From: Mucilaginibacter_A sp965201005
GTDB lineage: Bacteria > Bacteroidota > Bacteroidia > Sphingobacteriales > Sphingobacteriaceae
Assembly (NCBI RefSeq): GCF_965201005.1
Contig: NZ_OZ241747.1
Location: 620,001 to 684,000, forward strand
Length of the DNA stretch: 64,000 bases
Reading direction: 5' to 3'
Part shown: positions 33,571 through 42,739 of the stretch, piece by piece
Position numbering within the stretch: the first letter of the stretch is position 1
Layout of the letters: every line of letters starts with the position of its first letter
Made by a program: the position numbers and the translations under genes
Notes under the pieces: model-generated
What the model was told of the DNA's origin: nothing
Seen by the model: only the letters and a program-made list of their open reading frames with translations
The model's database searches: none

Positions 33571-34356
33571 ATGTTCAACTGGAGGTTTGCACGCGATTAC
33601 GTTCGGCATTATTTTACCGCAAAAAACCGTCATGGTGTGCATTCGCCTTTTGTTTATGAACTTATTGACAACGTAATATACGATTTTGATGCCAAAGCGG
33701 AATATCTGCCAATAGAACAGATCAGGCAACAACTGCTGCAAAGCAAAACCAAAGTTACCGTGGTTGATCTGGGCGCCGGTTCGCAGATCAATAAAAGGCA
33801 GGTAAAAGAAGTACGCCAAATTGCCGGAAATGCGCTAAAATCCCCGCGGCTGGCACAGTTGCTTTTCCGTTTGGCAGAACATTTAAAACCGAAAACACTG
33901 ATCGAACTGGGCACTTGTTTGGGCGTAACTTCCCTGTATCTGCACCGGGCAAACCCATCGGCACAACTAACCACGATTGAAGGCTGCAGGGAAATTGCGG
34001 ATGTGGCCGTTAAAAATTTCCGGATCTCGGAAGCTAAAAACATTGATTTGCAGGTTGGGAACTTTGATGTGGTTTTACCTGGATTATTGGAAAAAGTTGG
34101 CCAGGTGGATTTTGTTTTTATTGATGGCAACCACACCGAAGAAGCAACGTTGCGTTATTTTGATTGGATTTTGCCCAAAACTTACGATAAAACGGTGATT
34201 ATTTTTGATGATATTTACTGGAGCGAAGGCATGAAATCAGCCTGGAAAAAAATTATACAACATCCGCAGGTTTCGGTTACGATGGACCTATTTTGGATAG
34301 GCTTGGTTTTTTTCAAAAAAGATCAGGTGAAGGAAGATTTTAAGGTGCGGTTTTAA
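33571..34356 (+). CDS. Class I SAM-dependent methyltransferase
   Basis: This 261-residue protein contains a Rossmann methyltransferase core: LIELGTCLGVTSLYLHRANP (motif I), LTTIEGCREIADVAVKNF (acidic residue of motif II), VDFVFIDGNHTEEAT and VIIFDDIYWSEGM. The last two resemble the O-methyltransferase 24 group (DGxHxYE). The N-terminal VHSPFVYELI is conserved in Bacteroidota members. The substrate is unknown. A TAnnTTTG box (33559-33566) ends five bases before the ATG. Confidence 0.85.
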   Translation: MFNWRFARDYVRHYFTAKNRHGVHSPFVYELIDNVIYDFDAKAEYLPIEQIRQQLLQSKTKVTVVDLGAGSQINKRQVKEVRQIAGNALKSPRLAQLLFRLAEHLKPKTLIELGTCLGVTSLYLHRANPSAQLTTIEGCREIADVAVKNFRISEAKNIDLQVGNFDVVLPGLLEKVGQVDFVFIDGNHTEEATLRYFDWILPKTYDKTVIIFDDIYWSEGMKSAWKKIIQHPQVSVTMDLFWIGLVFFKKDQVKEDFKVRF

Positions 34357-34398
34357 GGATTTAACAATTCTTAAATCCCCGCTCTCCGCTCTTCCGTA

Positions 34399-34423
34399 AT
34401 GCTTCTTTTATCGCCTAAAAAGC
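34399..34423 (+). repeat. Iterated motif between convergent genes
   Basis: ATGCTTCTTTTA (34399-34410) carries tail TCGCCTAAAAAGC. The tail includes the stop codon (34415-34417) of the minus-strand outer-membrane protein gene. Confidence 0.88.
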
Positions 34424-35533
34424 TTCGCCCAAACTTAAATAAAAACCGGATTGCCGTTTTTCGCCGGGTAGTTTTTGCCCAACGCCGTAATCTGCACGGA
34501 TGCTGATGCCTTTTTCCACGTCGAAAAAGTAGCGCAAACCGCCGCCGTAATTGGGTTTTAAATCGCCTAAATCAAAATTTTTGTTATAAACCGTTCCTGT
34601 TCCGCCAAAGCCAACCAAAGCAAAACGGTCGCTTAAACGGTAACGCAGTTCTGATTGCAGCGCGATAATATCCCTGTCCCGAAAGCGGCCGCCGTAATAA
34701 CCGCGCATCAACTGATCGTTTCCAAAGGTTTGCAGCAAATAAAACGGCGTTCTGTTGCCCAAAGTAAACTCGTAACTGCCGTTGAAAGCCAACACAAACC
34801 GTTTAGACAGGGAAGTAAACTGCCGGAAATCAAAGTTAAGGTAACCGCCGTTGTAATTGGTTTTGTACAGATTATTAACGATACCGCCATTCAGGTTGAT
34901 GTACCAGCCTTTCAGCGTGTAAGTATTAGTGTTGCGGTTGTCAAAAATCAAACTCGGGCCGTAAAACAAGGTTCCGCCACCCTGATTATCACGAAAAGTT
35001 TGATTGGAAAAAATACCGCCCGTCTGATTGTCACGGAAAGCGTAATTTTCAAAATCGACATTAAACCCTAAAAAAACATGGCTAAAAACAGCTTTTTCTG
35101 CACCGGCAATCACATGAAAACGTTTCTGGGTAAGTAAATCTTTGTCGGCGGCTTTGGTATCGTTTCCAACACCGTAAAAATTATACGGGAAATTGGAAAA
35201 ACCAACATCGCCGGTTAGATGATAAGTGTTTCCGGGCAGCCAGTAATCCGTTTTCAGGCTGATGCGGCTTTGGTTTTTAAACGTATAAGAAACCGGGAAA
35301 TAAATATTGGAAACTTTGGTTTGATGATCGGAAGTATCCGCATAAAAAGAATATAAAACGGCAAAACCAAGCTCCGGCCCGGTTTCCTGCGCGTAAGCAA
35401 TCAGCGGGAGCGGGAGCAGGCTGCTTCTTTTACTGCTGTCTTTTTCAAAGAATATTTTTTTAATAAACCTTGGCTGGGCGATTGTGTATTGGGTACAGCA
35501 AAAAAACAGGGCTAAAAGAAGTATGCGTTTCAT
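34415..35533 (-). CDS. BamA/TamA-like outer-membrane beta-barrel protein
   Basis: This 372-residue protein has a signal peptide (MKRILLLALFFCCTQYTIAQ) and a beta-barrel rich in alternating aromatic strands. It ends with the D15/bacterial surface antigen signature region (RYFFDVEKGISIRADYGVG and a C-terminal GFYLSLGEAF ending in Phe). No POTRA domains precede the barrel, unlike BamA, so it is a lone barrel of the family. The signal peptide is encoded over a repeat core. A role in outer-membrane transport or assembly is possible, not shown. Confidence 0.82.
   Translation of the reverse strand: MKRILLLALFFCCTQYTIAQPRFIKKIFFEKDSSKRSSLLPLPLIAYAQETGPELGFAVLYSFYADTSDHQTKVSNIYFPVSYTFKNQSRISLKTDYWLPGNTYHLTGDVGFSNFPYNFYGVGNDTKAADKDLLTQKRFHVIAGAEKAVFSHVFLGFNVDFENYAFRDNQTGGIFSNQTFRDNQGGGTLFYGPSLIFDNRNTNTYTLKGWYINLNGGIVNNLYKTNYNGGYLNFDFRQFTSLSKRFVLAFNGSYEFTLGNRTPFYLLQTFGNDQLMRGYYGGRFRDRDIIALQSELRYRLSDRFALVGFGGTGTVYNKNFDLGDLKPNYGGGLRYFFDVEKGISIRADYGVGQKLPGEKRQSGFYLSLGEAF
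35511..35524 (+). repeat. Iterated motif in a signal-peptide region
   Basis: TAAAAGAAGTAT (35513-35524) reads on the gene strand as ATACTTCTTTTAGC and encodes ILLLA. Confidence 0.85.
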
Positions 35534-35624
35534 GTAAGATTTGGGCGCGAAGATAGCGGTTCCGGGCAGGTTCTTATACGCAGCAAATGATTAAACTATC
35601 TGAACATGGTTTAAACAAATTATA

Positions 35625-35632
35625 TATTTTTG
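35625..35632 (+). promoter_or_regulatory. Possible -7 box (TATTTTTG) upstream of the deoxyhypusine-synthase-like gene
   Basis: It matches TAnnTTTG, 19 bases before the ATG. No clear -33 box was found. Confidence 0.3.
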
Positions 35633-35651
35633 CAAAAATTAAATTTGAACG

Positions 35652-36629
35652 ATGAGTACACGCGGACCTATTTCTCAGTTTATAGAAAAAAATTATCTGC
35701 ATTTTAACGCTGCTGCGCTGATGGATGCGGCAAAAGGCTATGAAACACACTTGCTGGAAGGCGGCAAAATGATGGTAACTTTGGCCGGTGCAATGAGTAC
35801 GGCAGAACTGGGCATTTCGCTGGCAGAGATGATCCGGGAAGATAAAATTGACATTATTTCCTGCACTGGTGCCAATCTGGAAGAAGATATTATGAATTTG
35901 GTGGCACATTCTCATTACAAACGTGTGCCCAATTACCGTGATCTGAGCCCGCAGGACGAATGGAATTTGCTGGAAAACCATTACAACCGCGTTACCGATA
36001 CCTGCATCCCCGAAGAAGAAGCTTTCCGTCGGTTGCAAAAACATATCCATAAAATCTGGAAAGATGCAGATGATGCCGGTGAACGCTATTTTCCGCATGA
36101 ATATATGTACAAAATGCTTTTGAGCGGCGATTTGGAACAATATTATGAGATCGACCCAAAAAATTCGTGGATGCTGGCTGCTGCAGAGAAAAACCTGCCG
36201 ATTGTAGTGCCGGGCTGGGAAGATTCTACCATGGGGAATATTTTTGCTTCTTATGTGATTAAGAATCAGATTAAAGCTTCGACCATGAAAAGCGGAATTG
36301 AATATATGGCTTGGCTTGCAGATTGGTACCCTAAAAATTCTGGTGGAAAAGGGATTGGTTTTTTCCAGATCGGTGGCGGCATTGCAGGTGATTTCCCGAT
36401 ATGTGTAGTGCCGATGTTGTATCAGGACATGGAGATGGAAAATATTCCTTTCTGGAGCTATTTTTGCCAGATTTCTGACTCTACCACTTCCTACGGCTCA
36501 TACTCCGGCGCCGTTCCGAACGAGAAAATTACCTGGGGCAAATTAGACATTCATACACCTAAATTCATTGTAGAATCGGACGCGACCATTGTAGTCCCGT
36601 TGATTTTTGCCTGGATTTTAAAACAATAA
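35652..36629 (+). CDS. Deoxyhypusine-synthase-family protein
   Basis: This 325-residue protein of the DHS family is 40-50 residues shorter than the eukaryotic enzyme. NAD-binding and active-site regions are present: VTLAGAMSTAELG, ISCTGANLEED, GFFQIGGGIAGDFP, and TWGK, the lysine that forms the covalent intermediate in deoxyhypusine synthase. Bacteria lack eIF5A, so the substrate must differ. Related bacterial proteins have been linked to homospermidine or agmatine/polyamine metabolism. The arginase-fold protein at 334-1518 is a possible functional link, though distant here. Confidence 0.85.
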   Translation: MSTRGPISQFIEKNYLHFNAAALMDAAKGYETHLLEGGKMMVTLAGAMSTAELGISLAEMIREDKIDIISCTGANLEEDIMNLVAHSHYKRVPNYRDLSPQDEWNLLENHYNRVTDTCIPEEEAFRRLQKHIHKIWKDADDAGERYFPHEYMYKMLLSGDLEQYYEIDPKNSWMLAAAEKNLPIVVPGWEDSTMGNIFASYVIKNQIKASTMKSGIEYMAWLADWYPKNSGGKGIGFFQIGGGIAGDFPICVVPMLYQDMEMENIPFWSYFCQISDSTTSYGSYSGAVPNEKITWGKLDIHTPKFIVESDATIVVPLIFAWILKQ

Positions 36630-36640
36630 ATCACATACAC

Positions 36641-36715
36641 AAATTTTTAGGTGATAAAAGAAGCATCAATTCCTACGCAGATATTTTAAAATGCTTCTTT
36701 TATCGTATAAAAAAT
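36641..36715. repeat. Inverted pair of the iterated motif upstream of the respiratory operon
   Basis: TAAAAGAAGCAT (36655-36666, tail AAATTTTTAGG) faces ATGCTTCTTTTA (36691-36702, tail TCGTATAAAAAAT). It starts 12 bases past the previous stop. It is the last exact core for 8.4 kb. Confidence 0.88.
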
Positions 36716-36769
36716 GGAAAAACCGAGTTTATTTAGAATGTTTATAAATTGGTTTTACCAGTCATCACA

Positions 36770-36802
36770 TTGTCAGTCGTATTTTTATAAATGATACTTT
36801 TG
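36770..36802 (+). promoter_or_regulatory. Predicted Bacteroidota-type promoter for the act-cox operon
   Basis: TTG (36770-36772) and TACTTTTG (36795-36802) are 22 bases apart, close to the -33/-7 consensus TTTG and TAnnTTTG. The start would fall near 36809, about 70 bases before the actA ATG. Confidence 0.45.
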
Positions 36803-36878
36803 TGAACTGCAATTGTGAAAAAATTTAGCTGTTTCAACAATTTCGATTCTTCAATTAATTAAAAGCACAATATATCCT

Positions 36879-38159
36879 ATGAGAAATTTCTCATTGATTT
36901 TAAAGCAAATTTCAAAGGTACTGGTCATCATTGTAGGTTTTGCAGCGTTAAGCAATTCTGTTTATGCGCAAGACCCGGCGAAAGGCGAGGCTTTGTTCAA
37001 GAGCAGTAATTGCGGTTCTTGCCATAAAATTGATGTCCGGATGACCGGCCCGGCTTTGGGCCCAACCATTACTTCCGAGCCTGATGAAGCTTATTTGATC
37101 AAATGGATCCAGAATAACCAGGCTTTGATCGCGGCAAAAAACCCGAAAGCTTTAACCATTTACAACGAGTACAATCAATCTCAAATGAGTGTGTTTACCA
37201 ACCTGAGCGATCAGGATGTGAAAGACATTTTAGGTTACGTTAAAGCAGAGTGGAAAAAAGTAGAAGATGCCAAAAAAGCTGCTCCGGCTGGTGCAGCAGG
37301 CGCAGCCGTTGCTGATTCTGGCCCGAGCAATGTAATGGTTTTTGGTTTGATCGGTGTGATCGTCATTGCTTTCCTGATCATTCTGGTACTGAACAGGGTT
37401 ATTGGTACTTTAGAAAGATTGTTGCTGCAAAAACAAGGTATTTTACCTGAAGACCTGGAAGAAGACGAGACAAGCAAACCAAAAGTAGATCGTTTAGCTA
37501 CGGTTAAAATCCTGGCCAAAAATAAAAAGTTTGTGTTTTTTGTGGTATTGTGCGGCGTAATCGGTTTAGGCAGCTGGACATGGGTTACGCTTTGGAACAC
37601 CAATGTGCATCAGGGGTATCAGCCGGTACAACCCATCAAATACTCTCATCAGCTTCATGCAGGAGCCATGAAAATTGATTGTCAGTATTGTCACTCCGGT
37701 GCTTACAAAGGTAAAAACGCTTCTATTCCTTCTCTGAATGTTTGTATGAACTGCCATAAAGTTGTTAAAACCGAGTCTCCTGAAATCCAAAAAATATATA
37801 ATGCTTTAGGTTACGATCCGCAAACCCAGAAATATGATAGTACAAAAGCAAAACCGATCCAATGGGTCCGTATCCATAACCTGCCGGATTTTGCATATTT
37901 TAATCACTCGCAGCACGTAAAAGTTGCTGGCATCAGATGCCAGACATGCCATGGCCAGATCCAGGAGATGCAGGAGGTTTATCAATATTCGCCTCTAACT
38001 ATGAAATGGTGTATACAATGCCACAAAAGAACTGAAGTTAACTATAAAGGCAATGCTTATTACGACCGCATGACAGATGTTCATGATCGTATTAAACGCG
38101 GCGAAAAAGTTACAGCAGCATCATTGGGTGGTATTGAGTGCGGAAAGTGTCATTATTGA
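36879..38159 (+). CDS. actA: Alternative complex III multihaem cytochrome c (ActA, with fused monohaem domain)
   Basis: This 426-residue membrane-anchored cytochrome starts with a signal peptide (to about residue 30). A class I cytochrome domain follows with haem 1 (CGSCH) and Met in QSQMSVF, then a membrane helix (NVMVFGLIGVIVIAFLIILVL), a second helix and a C-terminal domain with five further CxxCH motifs (CQYCH, CMNCH, CQTCH, CIQCH, CGKCH). Five of the six match pentahaem ActA; the N-terminal haem resembles a fused ActE-type domain. It should pass electrons from quinol to the oxidase. It is the first gene of the operon. Confidence 0.93.
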   Translation: MRNFSLILKQISKVLVIIVGFAALSNSVYAQDPAKGEALFKSSNCGSCHKIDVRMTGPALGPTITSEPDEAYLIKWIQNNQALIAAKNPKALTIYNEYNQSQMSVFTNLSDQDVKDILGYVKAEWKKVEDAKKAAPAGAAGAAVADSGPSNVMVFGLIGVIVIAFLIILVLNRVIGTLERLLLQKQGILPEDLEEDETSKPKVDRLATVKILAKNKKFVFFVVLCGVIGLGSWTWVTLWNTNVHQGYQPVQPIKYSHQLHAGAMKIDCQYCHSGAYKGKNASIPSLNVCMNCHKVVKTESPEIQKIYNALGYDPQTQKYDSTKAKPIQWVRIHNLPDFAYFNHSQHVKVAGIRCQTCHGQIQEMQEVYQYSPLTMKWCIQCHKRTEVNYKGNAYYDRMTDVHDRIKRGEKVTAASLGGIECGKCHY

Positions 38160-38203
38160 TTTTTTAACAGATAGCATTTACAATTACAGTTTACAGAGCT
38201 TAA

Positions 38204-41200
38204 ATGGAAAGCAATAAAAAATACTGGAAAGGTTTAGAAGAACTACATAATTCGACTGAGTTTATTGAACTGAACAAAGGAGAATTTGCCGAGCCGCTTC
38301 CAATAGAAGAAGTTTTAAGCGGAGCTGGATTATCAGCAAAAACACCGCGGCGTGATTTCCTGAAAACACTAGGATTTGGTGTTGGGGCAGTAACGTTAGC
38401 TGCCTGCCAAAAAGTTCCTGTACATAAGTCAATACCATATTTAATTAAACCAGAGGAAGTTACGCCAAGTGTGGCCAATTATTATACTTCAAGTTATAAC
38501 GGCCAGGCGATTTTAGTCAAAACCAGGGAAGGCCGTCCTATCAAGATAGAAGGTAACCCGGATGATTTAATTGGAAAAGGCAGTTTAAGTGCTCAGGCTC
38601 AAGCTTCAGTTTTAGATTTATATGATGTAACCCGTTTACAAAATCCGGTTTTAAATGGTGAAGAATCTTCATGGGAAGCTGTAGATAATTTTGTGATTAG
38701 GGAATTGCTCACAATTGGTGCAGGGGGCAAAAAAATCAGGATTGTAGCTTCAACTGTTCACAGTCCATCCACTAAAGATGCAATTGCTTCTTTTGCTGCT
38801 AAATATCCAACTACAAAATTAATTAATTATGATGCCATCTCTTACACGGGTATCATCCAGGCAAATCAAAATAGTTTTGGTAAAGCCGTACTTCCGCATT
38901 ACCATTTTGAAAAGGCAGATGTAATTGTAAGTTTTAGTGCTGATTTTCTTGGTACTTGGATTTCTCCTGTAGAATTTATGGGGCAATGGGTTTCTAACCG
39001 AAACAATCAATCGCTTCAAAATAAAAAAATGTCTCGTCATATACAGTTTGAAGCTGGTATGAGCATGACAGGCACTAATGCAGATACACGTGTTCCGCTT
39101 AAACCTTCAGAAGAGGGTTTGGCAATTATTAATTTATACAATGCTTTGTCTGGCACTACACTTCCAGGTTCAAAACCATTAAGTAATAAGTCAGCAGATA
39201 CTGCTGTGGTTTTAGTAGCAAAAGAACTTTTAAGTGCTAAAGGCAAATCACTGGTTGTTTGTGGTTGTAATGATGTTGCCATACAAGTTTTAGTCAATGC
39301 AATTAATTCTTTGCTTGGTAATTACGGCACCACGATAGATTTGGATAATCCATCTTACCAGTATGCTGGCAATGATGCAGAATTTGTTGAATTTATCAAT
39401 GAAATGAAACGTAGCGAGGTTGATGCTGTGTTTTTTATGGACACCAATCCGGTATATGATTATTTTAACAGCAAAGATGTTAAAGAAGCTTTAGCTAAAG
39501 TCCGTCTAAAAGTTTCTTTTAGCGATCGTGTGGATGAAACCGCATCTGTTTGTCAGGTTGTTGCACCGGCTCATCATTATTTAGAAAGCTGGGGTGATGA
39601 CAATATTTTCGCGGGATATTATACAATTGTTCAACCTACGATCAACCCAGTTTATAACACCCGCCAGTTTGAAGAAAATCTATTGATTTGGGGTGAAAGC
39701 CCGGTTAAAGATTATTACACATTTGTAAAAAACAATTGGGAAACTAAACTTTTGCCATCAGCTGGCCTTTCCGGTCAGCCAGGCTGGGAAACACTGTTGC
39801 AAAAAGGATTGATAAAAACAGCCGATGTTGCTGCAACAAGCTACAATTTTAGCAGAGACTTAAATGGTGTAGCTCAGAACGTTATTAATCGTAGTACCCA
39901 ATTAATGGCTAAAGGTGAAAACAATGTAGAGTTGCAAATTTATCAGACTATTAATTTAGGCAATGGTAAAAAAGCAAATAACCCCTGGCTGCAAGAGCTC
40001 CCAGATTCAGTATCTAAGGTTACCTGGGATAATTTTGCTGCTGTTTCTAATAAGTATGCTGAAAAATTAGGTATTAAAGAAGGCGATGTATTAAAAGTAA
40101 CTTCTGGCGATTATAGCATTGAATTACCTGTATTATTGCAACCCGGCCAAGCACATCAAACCATCTCAATAGCATTAGGATATGGCCGTACCGCCAGTGG
40201 TAAAGTAGGCACTGGTGTTGGTAAAAATGCTTTTCCGTTCCATGTATTTCAAAACGGTACTTTCCAGTCTACAGTATCAGCAAATATTTCCACTACGGGT
40301 AGCACTTATGTGCTTGCTCAAACACAAACACACCATTCTTACGAAGGCCGTAATATTATCCGTGAAACATCTTTTGGTAAATACCTGAAAGATCCTTCTT
40401 CTGCTAATGGCCGCCATGAAACTGGACACAAAATTTATAGTTTGTGGAACGAGTATGATCGTCCGCAGTACAACTGGGTTATGGCGATTGATCTGAACGC
40501 ATGTACTGGTTGTGGTGCTTGTGTGGCAGCTTGTAATGCCGAAAATAATGTTCCTGTTGTAGGTAGGGACGAAGTTCGACGGCGGCGGGAAATGCACTGG
40601 ATCAGAATTGACCGTTATTATAGTTTCAAGGAAGGAAACGAAGTAGTTACCGAAGAAAGGGAAATTAATAAATTGGAAGACCTGGATAATGTGTCTGTAG
40701 TTTATCAACCGATGCTTTGTCAACATTGCGATCATGCCCCTTGTGAAACAGTTTGTCCGGTTTTGGCAACCGTTCATTCTTCCGAAGGCTTAAACTATAT
40801 GGCTTATAACAGGTGTGTAGGAACTAGATATTGTGCCAATAATTGTCCTTATAAAGTAAGACGCTTTAATTGGTTTAATTACTGGAATGATTCCAGATTT
40901 GATAATTATCTGAACAATGAACATGTTCAACTGGTTTTGAATCCTGATGTTACTACCCGTTTCCGCGGTGTAATGGAAAAATGCAGTATGTGTGTTCAAC
41001 GTATTCAAGCAGGAAAGTTAAAAGCAAAAATTGATCAGCGTATTGTTAAAGATGGTGATATAAAAGTAGCTTGTCAGCAAACATGTCCTACAAATGCAAT
41101 TGTTTTTGGTAATGTTAACGATCCTGATTCTGAAGTTGCCAAAGCTTTAAAAAGCGAGCGTACTTATTATGTATTAGAGGAACTTAACGTGCAGCCAGGA

Positions 41201-41248
41201 ATTGGTTATCAAGTTAAAGTGAGAAATGTTAATGAAAATGTGGCTTAA
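38204..41248 (+). CDS. actB: Alternative complex III iron-sulfur/molybdopterin-like subunit (ActB)
   Basis: This 1014-residue subunit has a twin-arginine signal (RRDFLKTLGFGVGAVTLAAC) with a lipobox Cys. The large domain resembles the molybdopterin oxidoreductase fold but should carry no cofactor. The C-terminal ferredoxin-like domain (about 760-1000) has the cysteine sets CTGCGACVAAC, CQHCDHAPCETVC, CVGTRYCANNC and CSMCVQR...CQQTC, expected for three 4Fe-4S and one 3Fe-4S cluster. Composition becomes notably AT-rich from here on. 44 bases separate it from actA. Confidence 0.93.
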   Translation: MESNKKYWKGLEELHNSTEFIELNKGEFAEPLPIEEVLSGAGLSAKTPRRDFLKTLGFGVGAVTLAACQKVPVHKSIPYLIKPEEVTPSVANYYTSSYNGQAILVKTREGRPIKIEGNPDDLIGKGSLSAQAQASVLDLYDVTRLQNPVLNGEESSWEAVDNFVIRELLTIGAGGKKIRIVASTVHSPSTKDAIASFAAKYPTTKLINYDAISYTGIIQANQNSFGKAVLPHYHFEKADVIVSFSADFLGTWISPVEFMGQWVSNRNNQSLQNKKMSRHIQFEAGMSMTGTNADTRVPLKPSEEGLAIINLYNALSGTTLPGSKPLSNKSADTAVVLVAKELLSAKGKSLVVCGCNDVAIQVLVNAINSLLGNYGTTIDLDNPSYQYAGNDAEFVEFINEMKRSEVDAVFFMDTNPVYDYFNSKDVKEALAKVRLKVSFSDRVDETASVCQVVAPAHHYLESWGDDNIFAGYYTIVQPTINPVYNTRQFEENLLIWGESPVKDYYTFVKNNWETKLLPSAGLSGQPGWETLLQKGLIKTADVAATSYNFSRDLNGVAQNVINRSTQLMAKGENNVELQIYQTINLGNGKKANNPWLQELPDSVSKVTWDNFAAVSNKYAEKLGIKEGDVLKVTSGDYSIELPVLLQPGQAHQTISIALGYGRTASGKVGTGVGKNAFPFHVFQNGTFQSTVSANISTTGSTYVLAQTQTHHSYEGRNIIRETSFGKYLKDPSSANGRHETGHKIYSLWNEYDRPQYNWVMAIDLNACTGCGACVAACNAENNVPVVGRDEVRRRREMHWIRIDRYYSFKEGNEVVTEEREINKLEDLDNVSVVYQPMLCQHCDHAPCETVCPVLATVHSSEGLNYMAYNRCVGTRYCANNCPYKVRRFNWFNYWNDSRFDNYLNNEHVQLVLNPDVTTRFRGVMEKCSMCVQRIQAGKLKAKIDQRIVKDGDIKVACQQTCPTNAIVFGNVNDPDSEVAKALKSERTYYVLEELNVQPGIGYQVKVRNVNENVA

Positions 41249-41270
41249 TTATAATTAAAAAAACGTAAGT

Positions 41271-42737
41271 ATGTCATCACACGAATCTATAATCAGGGAA
41301 CCTTTAATAACAGGGGACAATATTACATACGCTAAAATCACAGAAGATATCTTGGTCCCTGTAGAAAATGCCCCTAATAAAGCATGGTGGATAGGGTTTT
41401 CGCTTGCCTCGGTTGGAGCAATGCTTTGGTTAGTAGCAGTTAGTTATACTTTTTGGTACGGTATTGGGTCTTGGGGTTTAAATAAAACTGTTGGCTGGGC
41501 TTGGGATATCACAGGTTTCGTTTGGTGGGTAGGTATTGGCCATGCGGGCACATTAATTTCTGCAGTACTTCTTTTATTTCGTCAAAACTGGAGAAACTCT
41601 ATTAACCGTTCTGCAGAAGCAATGACCATATTTGCGGTAATTTGTGCTGCAACTTACGTAGTTTCTCACATGGGCCGTCCTTGGATGGCATTATATACTT
41701 TACCATTACCTAACCAATATGTTTTATGGGTAAACTTTAACTCACCGTTAGTTTGGGACGTGTTTGCAATTTCCACTTACTTTTCTGTTTCATTGGTATT
41801 CTGGTACACAGGTTTATTACCAGATATTGCAACTATACGTGACAGGGCAACTGGTTTACGACGCAAAATTTATTCTATTCTATCTTTTGGATGGAATGGA
41901 TCAGTTAAAACCTGGCAAAGGTTTGAAGCTGTATCATTAGTACTTGCAGGTGTTGCAACTCCATTGGTGCTCTCAGTGCATACTATTGTATCTATGGACT
42001 TTGCTACTTCGCTTGAGCCCGGTTGGCATACTACTATATTCCCACCATATTTTGTTGCTGGAGCTATATTTTCGGGTTTTGCCATGGTACAAACGCTTAT
42101 GTTAGTTACGCGTAAAGTATTAGGGTTTGAAAATTATATCACAATGTTCCACATCGAATCTATGAACAAAATTATTTTATTAACGGGATCTATTGTAGGT
42201 GTGGCTTATCTGACCGAATTTTTTATTGCTTATTATTCTGGTGGAGAATATGAACAATATACCTTTTTAAATAGATTCATTGGACCTTACTGGTGGGCAG
42301 GATGTATGATGTATGGTTGTAACGTATTGATGACACAATTGATGTGGTTTAAGGCGGTACGTACCAATATTGCACTTTCTTGGGGCCTGTCTATCATAGT
42401 TAACATTGGAATGTGGTTTGAAAGATTTGTTATTATTGTTGTTTCGCTTCATCGTGATTTTCTTCCGTCCAGTTGGGCAATGTTTTACCCTACTTGGGTT
42501 GATGTTAGTGTTTTTATAGGTTCAATCGGCGTTTTTTTCACTTTATTTTTATTATTTTTAAGAGTACTCCCAGCAGTAGCAATGGCAGAAGTAAAATTAC
42601 TGTTAAAGAGCTCAAGTGAACAAGCAAAGAAAAAGCTATTAGAAAATGGGCATATTAACAAGGAACAAGCTGAATTTTACAAAGATAGTCTGGTAAAGTT
42701 TGACAGCGTTGAACAATCAGAATACTCAAATATTTAA
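41271..42737 (+). CDS. actC: Alternative complex III NrfD-like membrane subunit (ActC)
   Basis: This 488-residue polytopic protein of the NrfD/PsrC family has about ten membrane segments; the first is WWIGFSLASVGAMLWLVAVSY. It probably binds menaquinol at the periplasmic face beside the ActB clusters and is paired in the complex with ActF. Conserved charged and aromatic residues within the membrane include WVGIGHAGTLISA and HMGRPWMALYT. A C-terminal soluble tail follows. It starts 22 bases after actB and ends 2 bases before actD. Confidence 0.93.
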   Translation: MSSHESIIREPLITGDNITYAKITEDILVPVENAPNKAWWIGFSLASVGAMLWLVAVSYTFWYGIGSWGLNKTVGWAWDITGFVWWVGIGHAGTLISAVLLLFRQNWRNSINRSAEAMTIFAVICAATYVVSHMGRPWMALYTLPLPNQYVLWVNFNSPLVWDVFAISTYFSVSLVFWYTGLLPDIATIRDRATGLRRKIYSILSFGWNGSVKTWQRFEAVSLVLAGVATPLVLSVHTIVSMDFATSLEPGWHTTIFPPYFVAGAIFSGFAMVQTLMLVTRKVLGFENYITMFHIESMNKIILLTGSIVGVAYLTEFFIAYYSGGEYEQYTFLNRFIGPYWWAGCMMYGCNVLMTQLMWFKAVRTNIALSWGLSIIVNIGMWFERFVIIVVSLHRDFLPSSWAMFYPTWVDVSVFIGSIGVFFTLFLLFLRVLPAVAMAEVKLLLKSSSEQAKKKLLENGHINKEQAEFYKDSLVKFDSVEQSEYSNI

Positions 42738-42739
42738 TC

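Noticed and set aside
38786..38800. TTGCTTCTTTTGC in actB
   Set aside because: Two departures from the core within codons for IASFA, probably coincidence.
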